NCBI GenBank assembly: GCA_964036295.1
Contig: OZ038470.1
Span: 2,531,501 to 2,595,500, forward strand
DNA: 64,000 nucleotides
Direction: 5' to 3'
Source: Plumapathes pennacea
Taxonomy: Eukaryota > Cnidaria > Anthozoa > Antipatharia > Myriopathidae
Under the pieces are notes generated by a model. It worked only from the letters and a program-made list of their open reading frames with translations, was not told where the DNA came from and did not search any database. The position numbers were made by a program, and so were the translations under genes. Of this stretch, positions 48,030 to 57,592 are shown piece after piece (position 1 is the stretch's first letter; each line of letters begins with the position of its first letter).

Positions 48030-48224
48030 TAGTATATACCACACAAATTTAATAGCAAACTCCCAAATAGCTTTTTTTTTCCGACAAAAGTGGACAAAAA
48101 TTGGGTTCGTGCGCCATTTTGTTTTACCGGAAGCCACCAGGAGGTGAATAGTACTTGATATTCCGAGATTGCGGAGCCAATCAGAGCGCGCGAAAAGCAC
48201 TATTCACTTGTGTGGTATATACTA
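48030..48224. mobile_element. MITE with TAGTATATACCACACAA ends
   Basis: TAGTATATACCACACAA at 48030-48046 is matched by its exact reverse complement at 48208-48224. The adjoining GGTGAATA/TATTCACC palindromic segments (47938-48005 and 48142-48205) suggest a second element or a nested arrangement. There is no coding capacity. Confidence 0.75.
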
Positions 48225-48422
48225 ATTCTGATTAGTTGAAAAACATGGTTAAGCCTCTGTGATCGGTTGGGTACTTGCTTTGGTTTTGGTTTTTTGACAG
48301 TCATCAAAAAATTATTAAACTGCTGCATAACAATTTGCAATAAATAAACCTGCATTTGCTGATACTGTATGACATCCATGAATATATATTGATTGACTTG
48401 ACTTTATAACTTGAGTTGGTAA

Positions 48423-50468
48423 TCAGAAGTAGTTCTTATCTTCTGGTTGTTCAATTGACAGTGTAAATGCATTGTCTTTCCATTCTTGTACAAAGCTCCC
48501 TAAAAGGGGGATGACAGACATTGTATTAAGACACAAACATCAAATGTAAAAAAAAAAAATGCATTTTTGGCAAATGAAACTGAAACTAAACTTTCTCATG
48601 CTAACAGTTAACTTCTAAAGTTTTCCTTATTATGTTAGTGTACGTCAAACAACTCTTTGTACATAACATTATTACTCACATTAGCTATGTTGTTTATGCA
48701 GAAAGAGTATACAATGCAACCAAATATCAAAATCTATGGCTATAATTTGCAAAATATCAAAGAATTGCCTCCCTCTTGGTTTTTGAATTATTTTTACAAT
48801 ATTTATAACTTTTTCCCATGTTTTTTTTATGTGTCTGTTTGTTGCTTCTCTAATATATATAACTAACTGAACTGTACAGTTTATGCAAAAGTGAATATTA
48901 CAAACTAACAAAGTCTAATTTACCTGGAAACATGATCACAGTGCACAGTATGACAATCCCAGCTAGTAGAATGCAGAGGGGTAAATATACACTTGTCCAC
49001 ACACTTCCAAGCTTGGCCCTATAATGTCCGACTTAAAATAGATGCCTTTTGTACTTGCTCTTCACCAAGAAGTACTGGAAGGTTAGCCAGCCTCATTCCA
49101 CCTCAAAAGCCCAGTGCAAATCCTGGGATCTGCCTTTCAACAAGAACAACAACAACAACAAACAAAAAAACAAAACAAAAACAAAACAAAAACAAAAACA
49201 AAAACAAAATACATTAACAGTAATAAAAACCTGAAGAACTCACTTAAACTTTCAAAAATGAGATTTGGGACATATGGACTGATCACTGAATATTAGCAAT
49301 TTAATTTTTTTTTTTTTTTTCTACCAGATGTGATGTTGTGGTTAATTTTGTTTCAACTATACATATCACCCACCTGATACAAAACTCCAGGAAAGTAGGA
49401 AGTCATTGCAGCCTTGTGCTCAGGAAATTACTGTTTCAAAAACTTTGAAGTCTGTGGAATAAAATAATGGACTAGTCAAGTAGGGCATCACTGCAGCCTT
49501 GTCAAATAAATTATGCTAAGTAAACAACTGTTTAAACACTCTGAAGTCTGTGGAATAACATAGTAGACTAAGTCAAGTGAATTTTTGTGAGGTACGTCTT
49601 GGTATATAACAAACTATGTACAACTTCAAAATTTGGCACATGAGATATTTTCATGATTAACATCACCCACCTGATACAAAACTCCAGGAAAGTAGGAAGT
49701 CACTGCAGCCTTGTGCTCAGGAAATTACTGCTTGAAAAACTCTGAAGGCTGTGGAATAAAATAATGGACTAGTCAAGTGGATTTTATGGATACACTGGTA
49801 TTCAAACTATGTGGGGTACGTGCAAAGACCTCAACAGAAATTTAACAGCCCCATGGGTACCACCCTTCTCAGCATGCATTAACAATCTATCAAATCTATC
49901 AGAGATCCATTACAGTCCTCAGCAAACAGGCCTACCAACTCTGAAAGTGACTTAGTTCACAACTCAACCCCCTTGATTTTTTTCTTTTTTATTCACTGGG
50001 GGGGAGGGGGTACTCCTCAAAATTTTGGGTGGGGGTGTGCCGCCTGGGACTGAAAACCCTTACCCTATTTCAGATCATAATTTGTAATTTTTGACCACAT
50101 TTCAGACCAAAAAATGCAATTTTCAGCCCTATTTCAGACCAAAATTTGCACTTTTCATCCCTATTTCAGACCAAATAACAAGTCTCCAACCTATTCCAGA
50201 CTAAAGGTTAAAATTGATACCCTATTTCAGACTAAAATGCTGAAAATGATACCCTTTGGGGTGGCACATACCTATATGGGAGTATCACCTCCCCCCCCTC
50301 TCACCCTTGGGCCATGCCCAATATTCTGCCTGGCCCCGAAGCATGCTGAAGATGCAAATTTTGGGTGACGGTAGTTTGCAATTTAGACTTACCTTCCTTC
50401 CACAAGTTCCTTTCTTTACTTCAACCATCATCTGAAGGGCAAGGCCAACACAGCTTTCAACAGCATCT
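48423..50468 (-). CDS. Candidate small single-pass membrane protein, last three exons
   Basis: Exons in transcript order: 50393-50468 (DAVESCVGLALQMM then VEVKKGTCGRK; good acceptor, GTAAGT donor), 48924-49011 (about; LGSVWTSVYLPLC then ILLAGIVILCTVIMFP), and 48423-48499 (SFVQEWKDNAFTLSIEQP, ending EDKNYF and stop). The middle exon encodes a convincing transmembrane helix. Its phase-1 donor joins exactly to the last exon, which has an excellent pyrimidine tract and AG. The acceptor at 49011 is weak. If translation starts at the Met pair at 50431 the product is about 67 residues; otherwise upstream exons contribute. I do not recognise the family. Confidence 0.45.
48500..48923. other. AT-rich intron of the candidate gene
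   Basis: Between the last two candidate exons I see only A/T-rich sequence with an A run near 48550. No element is recognisable. Confidence 0.4.
49143..49208. repeat. (CAAAA/CAACAA)n simple repeat
   Basis: AACAACAACAACAAACAAAA followed by CAAAACAAAAACAAAACA units. The glutamine/lysine-rich open frames across it are repeat artefacts. Confidence 0.9.
49363..49785. repeat. About 120-bp segment present three times
   Basis: ATCACCCACCTGATACAAAA ... GGAATAAAATAATGGACTAG occurs at 49363-49485 and 49661-49783. A shorter, diverged version lies between them at 49479-49577 (CACTGCAGCCTTGTCAAATA). Confidence 0.75.
49998..50302. repeat. Poly-G-edged dispersed repeat, copy 2
   Basis: GGGGGGGAGGGGGTACTCC, GTGTGCCGCCTGGGACTGAA, several CCCTATTTCAGACCAAAA units, then GGGGTGGCACATACCTATAT and a C run. 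Inverted relative to copy 1 and parallel to copy 3. Confidence 0.8.
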
Positions 50469-50499
50469 CTGTTTAAATAGAAATTCTCTCTTTTGGGAA

Positions 50500-50890
50500 C
50501 TTGTCCCTTATTTATTCATTCCTTCAATTCATTGAATTTAGTAATTCATTTATTCATTATATGAATAATTAATCAATTCATTTAATCAATTCATTTATTC
50601 CTTATATGAATAAATGAATAATTAAATAAATGCATGCATGAATGAATAAATCAATTCTGACTGGCCCAATGGAATTGTGGGTGTATGGTAATTTGAAATT
50701 TGGATTTGAATAAATCAATTCATTCACTTATACATTATTTAATTATTCATTTTTTCTTTTGTTTATTTTATCGTTTATTCTTTTGTTCATTTCTTTACTT
50801 GTTATTCTTTATTCCTTTATTCATACATTAAAGAATAAAATAAATAAATAAAATAAATGAAATAAAATAAAATAAATAAATTTTAATCAT
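50500..50890. repeat. ATTCATTT/AATAAATA low-complexity tract
   Basis: Dense TTCATTTATTCATT and AATAAATAAAAT motifs with several self-complementary stretches. No gene or defined element. Confidence 0.8.
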
Positions 50891-50894
50891 TGGG

Positions 50895-51000
50895 TGTGTT
50901 GGGTTAGGTTATGGCGCCATGGTTAGGGTCAAGTAGTGTTAGGGTCAGGGTTACGGTTACTTAGGGTTATGGTTATGGGTTATGGGTTAGGAATGGGGCA
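50895..51000. repeat. Degenerate TTAGGG-like repeat
   Basis: GGTTAGGGTC, GTTAGGGTCAGGGTTACGG, TTAGGGTTATGG and GGGTTAGG are scattered over about 100 bp. It resembles an interstitial, decayed animal telomere repeat, but no perfect tandem run is present. Confidence 0.45.
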
Positions 51001-51177
51001 TCCTGTCGGGGGAGGGGGCCTGGGATGGTGGAAGTACACCAAGGGAGGTGACGGTTGCACAACCACGTTCACGGTCATCCCAGGCCCCCTCTCCCACCCC
51101 TCCCCTCAAATCCCATCCCTCCCAAATCACCTGTACAATCCAGTCCCTATCCACCTACCCTCCGACCAACAGCCAAC

Positions 51178-51765
51178 CCCACTGAAGGAGGAAGAATGCA
51201 GATGAATATCAGCGAGGAGATAGACAGGAAGAGAGTCAAAACAGGGCCCTGAGGGGGCCGTGGGTGCATTGCCTCCCCTCTGATGAGTTGTAGGAGTAAG
51301 ATGAGAGAGTTAGGGCTAGAATGGGGAGAATTGGCCAAAGCAGTGGTACGCATAACAACCCTCTCGACAAGTTAAATGGGTGGACCACCCCTCGGCGACG
51401 AGATCTGGAGCTGCAAGTAGTCCTTTGTAGAGGATGGCACCCTCCATCCGGAGTACAAGCAAATGCGACTTGGCGGCAGAGACCCCTCAAACAGAGGTGC
51501 CATCAATGTCGTTGAGGTCTATGTTGCCTGTAAGCCGACCAGTCTCGAGTCACCTGCCCATTCTTCTCATTTTGAGGATTGAAATGCGTACCACTGCTTT
51601 GGCCAATTCTCCCCATTCTAGTCCTAACTCTCCCACCTAACTCCTACAACTCACCAGAGGGAAAACAATGCGCCCACGGTCTCCTTAGAGTCCTGTTTCA
51701 AACCTCTTCCTGCCTATCCCCTTGCTAACATTCATCTGCACCCTTCCTCCTTCAGCAGAGTTGAA
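51178..51765. repeat. Foldback repeat with about 180-bp inverted arms
   Basis: The arm at 51178-51358 (CTGAAGGAGGAAGAATGCAG ... GGCCAAAGCAGTGGTACGCA) is matched inverted at 51577-51765 (ATGCGTACCACTGCTTTGGC ... CACCCTTCCTCCTTCAG), imperfectly. About 220 bp of moderately GC-rich sequence lies between. It looks like a non-autonomous foldback element. Confidence 0.75.
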
Positions 51766-52149
51766 TGATGGTCATCATCAGGTTGATGGAAGGCACACAA
51801 TGATCATACAGGGGACGAGGGACTTGAGGGGACTTAGAAGAAAAGAGAAAAATGGATGATAATAAGAGAGCCTGGAACAGCATGCTGGAGGAATGTCCAC
51901 AACAGTCTGCAGGAAGTCAGCCCAGAAGAGTCTGTCCGCAACAGTCTGGAGGAAGTCAGCCTGGAACACTCTGCAGCAGCTGGCTCAGGAGAACATCTGA
52001 CTATAGTAGGGAGAACAGGAAATATGAGGTAAGAAAACAGTGTAAAATAATATTGTAATGGATGAAAATTGAGCATGGGTACTTACGAAAATAGTATATA
52101 ATAGGGGATAATTACATTACATATTTTTTTTGTTCATGACAGTGCTACT

Positions 52150-52625
52150 GTGGCCCAGGGGGGAGGGGGGGGGGGGCACTCATTATAATTTTGGGTAGGG
52201 GTGTGCCACTTGGTCCTGAAAACCCTTACCCCATATTTCAGACCAAAATACCTGATTTTCTATACCCTATTTCAGACCTGACTCCAAAAATGTATACCCT
52301 ATTTCAGACCTGACCCCAAAATGTATATCCTATTTCAGACCTTTGTTTAGAGATTTTTTGTTCTTTTGCAACGATTTCTGCCCTGTGTTTTCTTCCATTT
52401 GCTGTGCAATGTCCGCAGCAACATATTTCTGTTAAAATCATACCTATCCCAGATCAAAAAGACAAAATCGATACCCTATTTCAGACCAAAAAGACAAAAT
52501 CGATACCCTATTTCAGACCAAAAAGGCAAAATCGATACCCTATTTCAGACTAAAAATGCTTGAAAACGATACCATTTGGGGCGGCACATACCTATATGGC
52601 TTTTTATGGGAGTACCCCCCCGGGT
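52150..52625. repeat. Poly-G-edged dispersed repeat, copy 3, with 32-bp units
   Basis: A G run, then GGTAGGGGTGTGCCACTTGG, CCTATTTCAGACC units, a 32-bp tandem (AAAAAGGCAAAATCGATACC plus CTATTTCAGACC) starting near 52471, 52503 and 52535, then GGGGCGGCACATACCTATAT and a C run. Confidence 0.8.
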
Positions 52626-52639
52626 ACTGCGGCCTCGTT

Positions 52640-53220
52640 TTTGAAATACATTGTCCGTTTATTATGACTCAAAATAAATGTATTATAAAATGTAGCTCTA
52701 AATGTAATGGTATGTTTGCTTTAATTCGTTTCTCAGATATACGTTTTATCTCGTCGTTCCGAAGGAAGGAACGGAAGTGAAAACACGGCAGAAGAAGAAA
52801 AAAATAACATCTGTGACTAAGAGAACAAGAAAACAAGAAAACTGGGGGGAAAATATTTATAGAAGATTGAGGATACGAAGGGAAAAACGAAATGATGCAA
52901 ACTACTGCTACAAAGCGACCATAAAACAGGGAAGTTGTGCCGCCAGAAAAGTATGTAAAAAGTATTGTGAAAGGCAAAAGGAAACAAAATATATGGGGAA
53001 AATAAGCTAGACCAGTACATAGAAAAACTAAAAACGAAGGGACACGAGTGTGCGACAAGGTAGAAACGAAGGCCAAACAAATTAACACGAGGTGTGAGGT
53101 GGCAAATGCGTTTTGCATAAGTTACACGAGAAGGAAACTTGAGCGCACACATGGCCTGAGAAGGCGAGTTGGTTACGGGGAGAAACAACAAACAACAACG
53201 ACAGAACCTAAAACTAACTT
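52640..53220. other. Purine-rich stretch without a recognised gene
   Basis: The plus strand is rich in AAGAA/GGAAA. A 149-codon minus-strand frame covers it, but its Phe/Ser/Leu-rich translation simply reflects pyrimidine bias and shows no conserved motif. Confidence 0.45.
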
Positions 53221-53222
53221 AC

Positions 53223-53370
53223 CTGTGAAAGGGGGCTTCGTTTAGGCGTAGAGCCGGACCGGACGCTTTGGGCCGCTTCAGCCGACCTTCAGTTGCGATC
53301 GAGGTGGATGTCCTAGTCGGGGGGAGTCCAGAGAGCAGAGGCGTTTGGGACTCTGGAGGTTTCTTTTCTG
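53223..53370 (-). other. Candidate first or upstream exon of the small membrane-protein gene
   Basis: A strong donor (CACAG then GTAAGT) sits at 53222 on the minus strand. One frame is open from a possible acceptor at 53371 (ESQTPLLSGLPPTRTSTSIA, continuing TEGRLKRPKASG). Its phase (1) does not join directly to the exon at 50468 (which needs 2), so either it is untranslated or another exon lies between. Confidence 0.3.
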
Positions 53371-53530
53371 CTGGAAATCATTCCGAACTTGGGGAACCTT
53401 GAAAATCTTGTGAAGCAACAGCGAACCCCCGCTCTTCCATCCAAGATGGACGTTTCTTCAGCGAAGTCGTGAAAATTCCCGCCAATCATTACCCATGATG
53501 CCGTGTTCGGCCTCGTCAGGAGAACGAGGC
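53371..53530 (-). promoter_or_regulatory. Possible minus-strand promoter
   Basis: A CpG-containing stretch just upstream of the donor at 53222 carries, on the minus strand, CCATCTTGGATGG-type (YY1-like) and ACCCATGATGC-like (ZNF143-like) motifs and GGCGGGAA. These are typical of housekeeping promoters in animals; here they are only pattern matches. Confidence 0.3.
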
Positions 53531-53868
53531 GACACTCGCTGATGTTGTAGTTGTACCCAGTCTTCCAAATGCCTGAGGTTGCTGGTCCCATTCTCCCAAT
53601 GCCGTAACTTAGTTGTACCCAGTCCCCCAGATGCCTGAGGTTGTTTTTGTGTTTCTTAGTGGCAGAAATCTCTGTCTCACACCAGAGCTTATCAAAGTAA
53701 ACAGAATAATACATGGACGCTTGGAGATATGAAATTGATCTTCTTGTATTGAGATGAACACTCAAAGATAAACTCATATCTCTGCATGCCCATGTATTAC
53801 TCTTGATATCTCATTGCACACTTTTCCACCATACCTGTGTAAACATTTTTGTCAACTCTCAAACAATT

Positions 53869-54029
53869 TCTGCTGCCTCCTGAGTAATAAGCTTCCACGA
53901 CAACCTAAGAAAATAAAGTAAATTGTTTGCACTCAGTTAGAGAATAATAATTATTCTCTAACTGAGTGCAAACAATTTACTTTATTTTCTTAGGTTGTCG
54001 TGGAAGCTTATTACTCAGGAGGCAGCAGA
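53869..54029. repeat. Perfect 161-bp palindrome
   Basis: 80-base arms (53869-53948 and 53950-54029) are exact reverse complements around a single central A. The arm begins TCTGCTGCCTCCTGAGTAAT and ends CTCAGTTAGAGAATAAT at the centre. The arms show no mismatch. Confidence 0.97.
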
Positions 54030-54483
54030 GGCAGCATAATTATTATGTAAAATAACTACCAGCCATAATTATTTAATACCTTGGCCTTTCACTATAATTA
54101 AATGATGACACAGTATCACATTCAAGTTTTTGTAAAATACATGTCAGACTTTTTATCTGACAAACACAAACCTTTAGAATTTTATGATGCTGTACACAGC
54201 CAGAAAATACTTCTGTTACAAACAACTCATCGCTCTCACCGAGATCCTGCAAACCAATTAAAATTAGAGATAATTTTAGTAATTGAGACATCCTTTTACG
54301 GCCATGTCACACAAAGCAATTTTCCCTGCAACTTGTCTTGCAAAGCTGACGACAGCATTGCAAAGAGACAAGTTGCAAAGTACACGTCACACGGTGCAAC
54401 AAAACCACACATTGTTGCAAAAAGTAGAGACTGCTCAACTTTTCCTGCAGCTAATCTCACAATTTTATGTTGCATTGCAAGTT

Positions 54484-54645
54484 ATATATTTTTATATAGA
54501 GGCGACGAGTCGGGGCATGAAACCCAATTGGTAACACGCCCTAAGCATTTTTATTCTATATATTTTTATATAGAGGCGACAGTCGGGGCGTGAAACCCAA
54601 CTGGTAACACGCCCCGAGCATTTTTATTCTATATATTTTTGGTAG
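54484..54645. repeat. 74-bp tandem duplication with a stem-loop
   Basis: AGAGGCGAC starts at 54498 and 54572. Each unit contains GGGGCRTGAAACCCAA, then YTGGTAACACGCC. In the second unit GGGGCGTG and CACGCCCC form an 8-bp stem with a 15-base loop. Confidence 0.75.
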
Positions 54646-55159
54646 GGGGTGGGTTGGCAAATAAGCTTTAGAGATGCCAACTCTCCTGCTTTATGAGGGA
54701 GTCTCCTGCATGAGCGTCTCATTCCCTGCTCACCTGCGAACTTGTGCAAGATCTCGCACATGAATCTGAAATCTCTCACATAAATCTGAATAAATCTTGC
54801 CCACAGCAAAATCCACTGCTCAAGGCAAAATTCGTCACTCATGGTAAAAGCCATCGCTCCAGGTAAAAGCAGTGGCTCACGGCATCAGCATTCCAACCAA
54901 AACAACGTCAGTTGATTACAAAAACTGTAAGAAAACACTTTCAACCAACCAGAAGCCAATTTTATTGGGGTGTGGTAACAAAAAAAAAAGCAACAAACTC
55001 TGCAGGTAATAACTCCATTTACTTGTTACACACAAAACAACAAGAAAACCTAAACAACTACCAAAGCTACAAAGGCTTTTACACAAATACTACCTTTATC
55101 AGAGTAATGTAAACAACCAAAAAAAAATCATCAAATACAAAAGTATTAGTTGTTTGTCT

Positions 55160-55400
55160 GGGCCCAGTTTTTCAAAGTACGATTAGGCTAATCCTGGATT
55201 AGGTCTAAGCTTTCTTGTCATTTATAAGCCTAAAAAAGTGAAAGTTTCGTCCACAACAACTTTCTTGATAAAGTTGTAAGCTGGAACAAGCTTTTTATTC
55301 CATCTTCGAACAAAATCCTACAGTACATTGGCAGAGAGGTCGAGAGAAAGAATTTCGTTAATCCTGGATTAGCTTAATCGGCTTTCGAAAAACCGGGCCC
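55160..55400. mobile_element. MITE with GGGCCCRGTTTTTC ends
   Basis: GGGCCCAGTTTTTCAAAGTA at the left is matched by the inverse of GGGCCCGGTTTTTCGAAAGC at the right, with TAATCCTGGATTAG-type subterminal inverted repeats. 241 bp, no coding frame. Confidence 0.8.
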
Positions 55401-55443
55401 TGGTGCACAATTCTTATTACTGGATTATCGTGAATGAAGATGA

Positions 55444-55620
55444 TTAAAAGACGCCATACAAATTTTGAAATCCAAATATTTCGGCTCTGGGGCCTTGACA
55501 TTGCACCTTTAACACGCGACTCACTGCAGCATCTAAAAAAGCCACTTTAAGAATCATGCCTAAGATATTCTGGTGGGTCTCAAAGACCTTGGCAGGCAGA
55601 GTGAAGGACCACTCAATTGG
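55444..55620 (-). pseudogene. Possible fragment of a coding sequence (unrecognised)
   Basis: A minus-strand frame of about 60 codons reads evenly as protein (TLPAKVFETHQNILGMILKV, then GPRAEIFGFQNLYGVF and stop), unlike the biased frames nearby. I cannot name a family and see no splice partners, so it may be a decayed gene or transposon fragment. Confidence 0.2.
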
Positions 55621-55639
55621 CCACAATGCAACAATGGAG

Positions 55640-56739
55640 AAACAAAATCAAATCAGCATAGAGGTGCAATATAATAGCTGTTATTGCAGTTGAGCCAGCA
55701 GTCCAATATTCTTTTGCTTTTCGAAGCATGCAAACGAGTCTATCGGGTCAATACGATGCTGAAGTGACCCATTTGCCTCATTTGTATGTCAAACCACTGA
55801 CATCTGCAATAACAGCTATTCATACAGCCACTCGTTTATATTGGATAGTCAAAAGTACTATAATAGTACATACAACAGTAAAACTATTCAAAGTGAAAGT
55901 GAACTTTGTAGTTATGACGCAAAAGGGATTAGTTAGTTTAGTGAACGGGTTACTAAATGAAGTTGATCGTATGCAGTCATGAACATGGGCGAATGGATGT
56001 TCTTCAACTCAATGAAAGTACAGGTTGCCTTCCAGTAAGTGAAGTGGGTTTGTTATTGTAAGGTTAGCAAATTTGTCACTTGGTCATCAGAAGCGCTGAA
56101 GAATCAGCCACAACCACAATGCTCTGCATGCATGTATGTCGTTTTCATCTGGGAACTTTTCATCAAAGCGCACTGAAGAGTCAGCCTCAACAACAGTGCT
56201 CTTTTTCACTTTCATTTGGGCACTTGTTCTTTGACAAAAGTTTCACCAGACGAATTTGAACAGAAACAACTTTGGACCAGTCAGATGTCCCATGACAAAA
56301 CAATTTACCTAAAAATATGCTGAAAACGACAAGGCAGCACGCAAAGCATTATGGTCAAGGAATATATTCAAAGGAAACCTCTGCTAAAACAAATTGGTGC
56401 TCTCAAATACTTCATACTCATCATTCTGTTCCTTTGTTAGCCACTACATGTTAAGTTGGGTGTCAAATAAAAAACTGTCCAACCCACAAAAGCTCATTTG
56501 AACATTTCCCATGCGCTGACATCTTAGAATTTATGAAGTTACATGGTTGAAGTAACAGATATGTGAGGTCACAGGATTCAAGATGGCAGCGCACCGCAAC
56601 TTCAAATGAGTGGGCTGGAAAATCAAGTTTGCAGCAGAAAACCTCTTAAGTATCACCATGGAGCACTTGAGAGCACAATTCATATTTCAATAGACAAAAA
56701 GAAACCAAGACGAAAAAGAAAGCAGAACAGTCTGTAGCC
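55640..56739. other. Region downstream of the CoREST stop, probably 3' UTR and intergenic
   Basis: No further exon seen. TAATAGCTGTTATTGCAG near 55676 has an inverse (CTGCAATAACAGCTATT) near 55805, a minor inverted repeat. Part of 56000-56739 may be the CoREST 3' UTR; no clear minus-strand polyadenylation signal close to the stop. Confidence 0.3.
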
Positions 56740-57592
56740 TCATTGTATCCCAGAGCGAGTCTGACGAGAGGGAGGAGTTCCTGCGCCACTGTGTGGGGAG
56801 TCGGCCCGAGCCTGCATCCCTGTGGGACCCCCAAGGGACTTCTGCTCCATCATCTGCTGGTGTATAAGATGTGGGGGGGACATGCTTTGTTTCAGGGTCG
56901 GTGGACCACTCTGAGGGCGAACAGGCTGAAGGAAGAACACGCAATGAGAGAAGAGGAAAGTGAGTAGGTGTCAAGAATCTCACTTCTATCCTTGTTGTCA
57001 ACTGGTTAATATCTATTGTTAGATTTATCAGTGCCGTACAGGATTGGTTGAATTGTGTCACGTCAGTCCAGTAGATCAGAGTCTCAAGGTTGTTTAGAGA
57101 GCATCCATGCATGAAATATCGTAAAAAATTCAGGATAGCCATCCTAACTCAAATAAGAGTCAGCAACGTGATGCGTCACATTGAAACCGCATACATCCCA
57201 GCATAAAAGGAAGTTAAGTTGAAGTCTTGGCCCATTAAGCATGAATGCGCACACAACCTTGACAAACTGTAAAACCAGTTTACAATTATTGTAAACTGGT
57301 TTTACAAGTATGAGGTCTTTATCATAGCCACGCAAACATTCATTGCTCATTGTTCAGGGAAATAAATGAAGGAAACGTAACCTCAAGAACAAGTACATTT
57401 TTGTGTGCATAAAAGAATGAACACTAACTTGGGGCTGGAGCGGGACTCGTGTTGATGGTTTGATAAGAGGCGGTGGACCCTGCAGACCTCCAACTTGACT
57501 CCTTGGCGGCAGTCCAGGGGCCTGCAGAGGAGGGGGCCGCTGTAACTGAGAGGCACTGGGCTTGAGCAGTGGTGGTGGCTGATTTCCCTGAG
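56740..57592 (-). CDS. RCOR: CoREST exons: proline-rich C-terminus
   Basis: 57429-57592 encodes repeated Pro/Leu motifs ([27 protein letters not shown]) and uses a GTTAGT donor. 56740-56925 encodes [19 protein letters not shown] to the stop, with a Gln/Met patch (IHQQMMEQ). The region is probably disordered and may host protein-protein contacts. Confidence 0.85.

Noticed and set aside
49114..49296. Gln/Lys/Asn-rich frame
   Set aside because: Translation of the CAAAA/CAACAA simple repeat.
51055..51640. Several 60-89 codon frames on both strands
   Set aside because: They lie across the arms of an inverted repeat and mirror each other; no conserved protein signature.
52669..53191. 149- and 124-codon Phe/Ser-rich minus-strand frames
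   Set aside because: Reflect a purine-rich plus strand. No transmembrane topology or motif that looks selected, and both frames overlap.
54102..54593. 163-codon plus-strand frame
   Set aside because: Runs into the 74-bp tandem duplication, has no recognisable domain, and competes with another frame in the same place.
56743..56967. Plus-strand frame opposite the last CoREST exon
   Set aside because: Shadow of the proline-rich exon on the other strand; no independent evidence.
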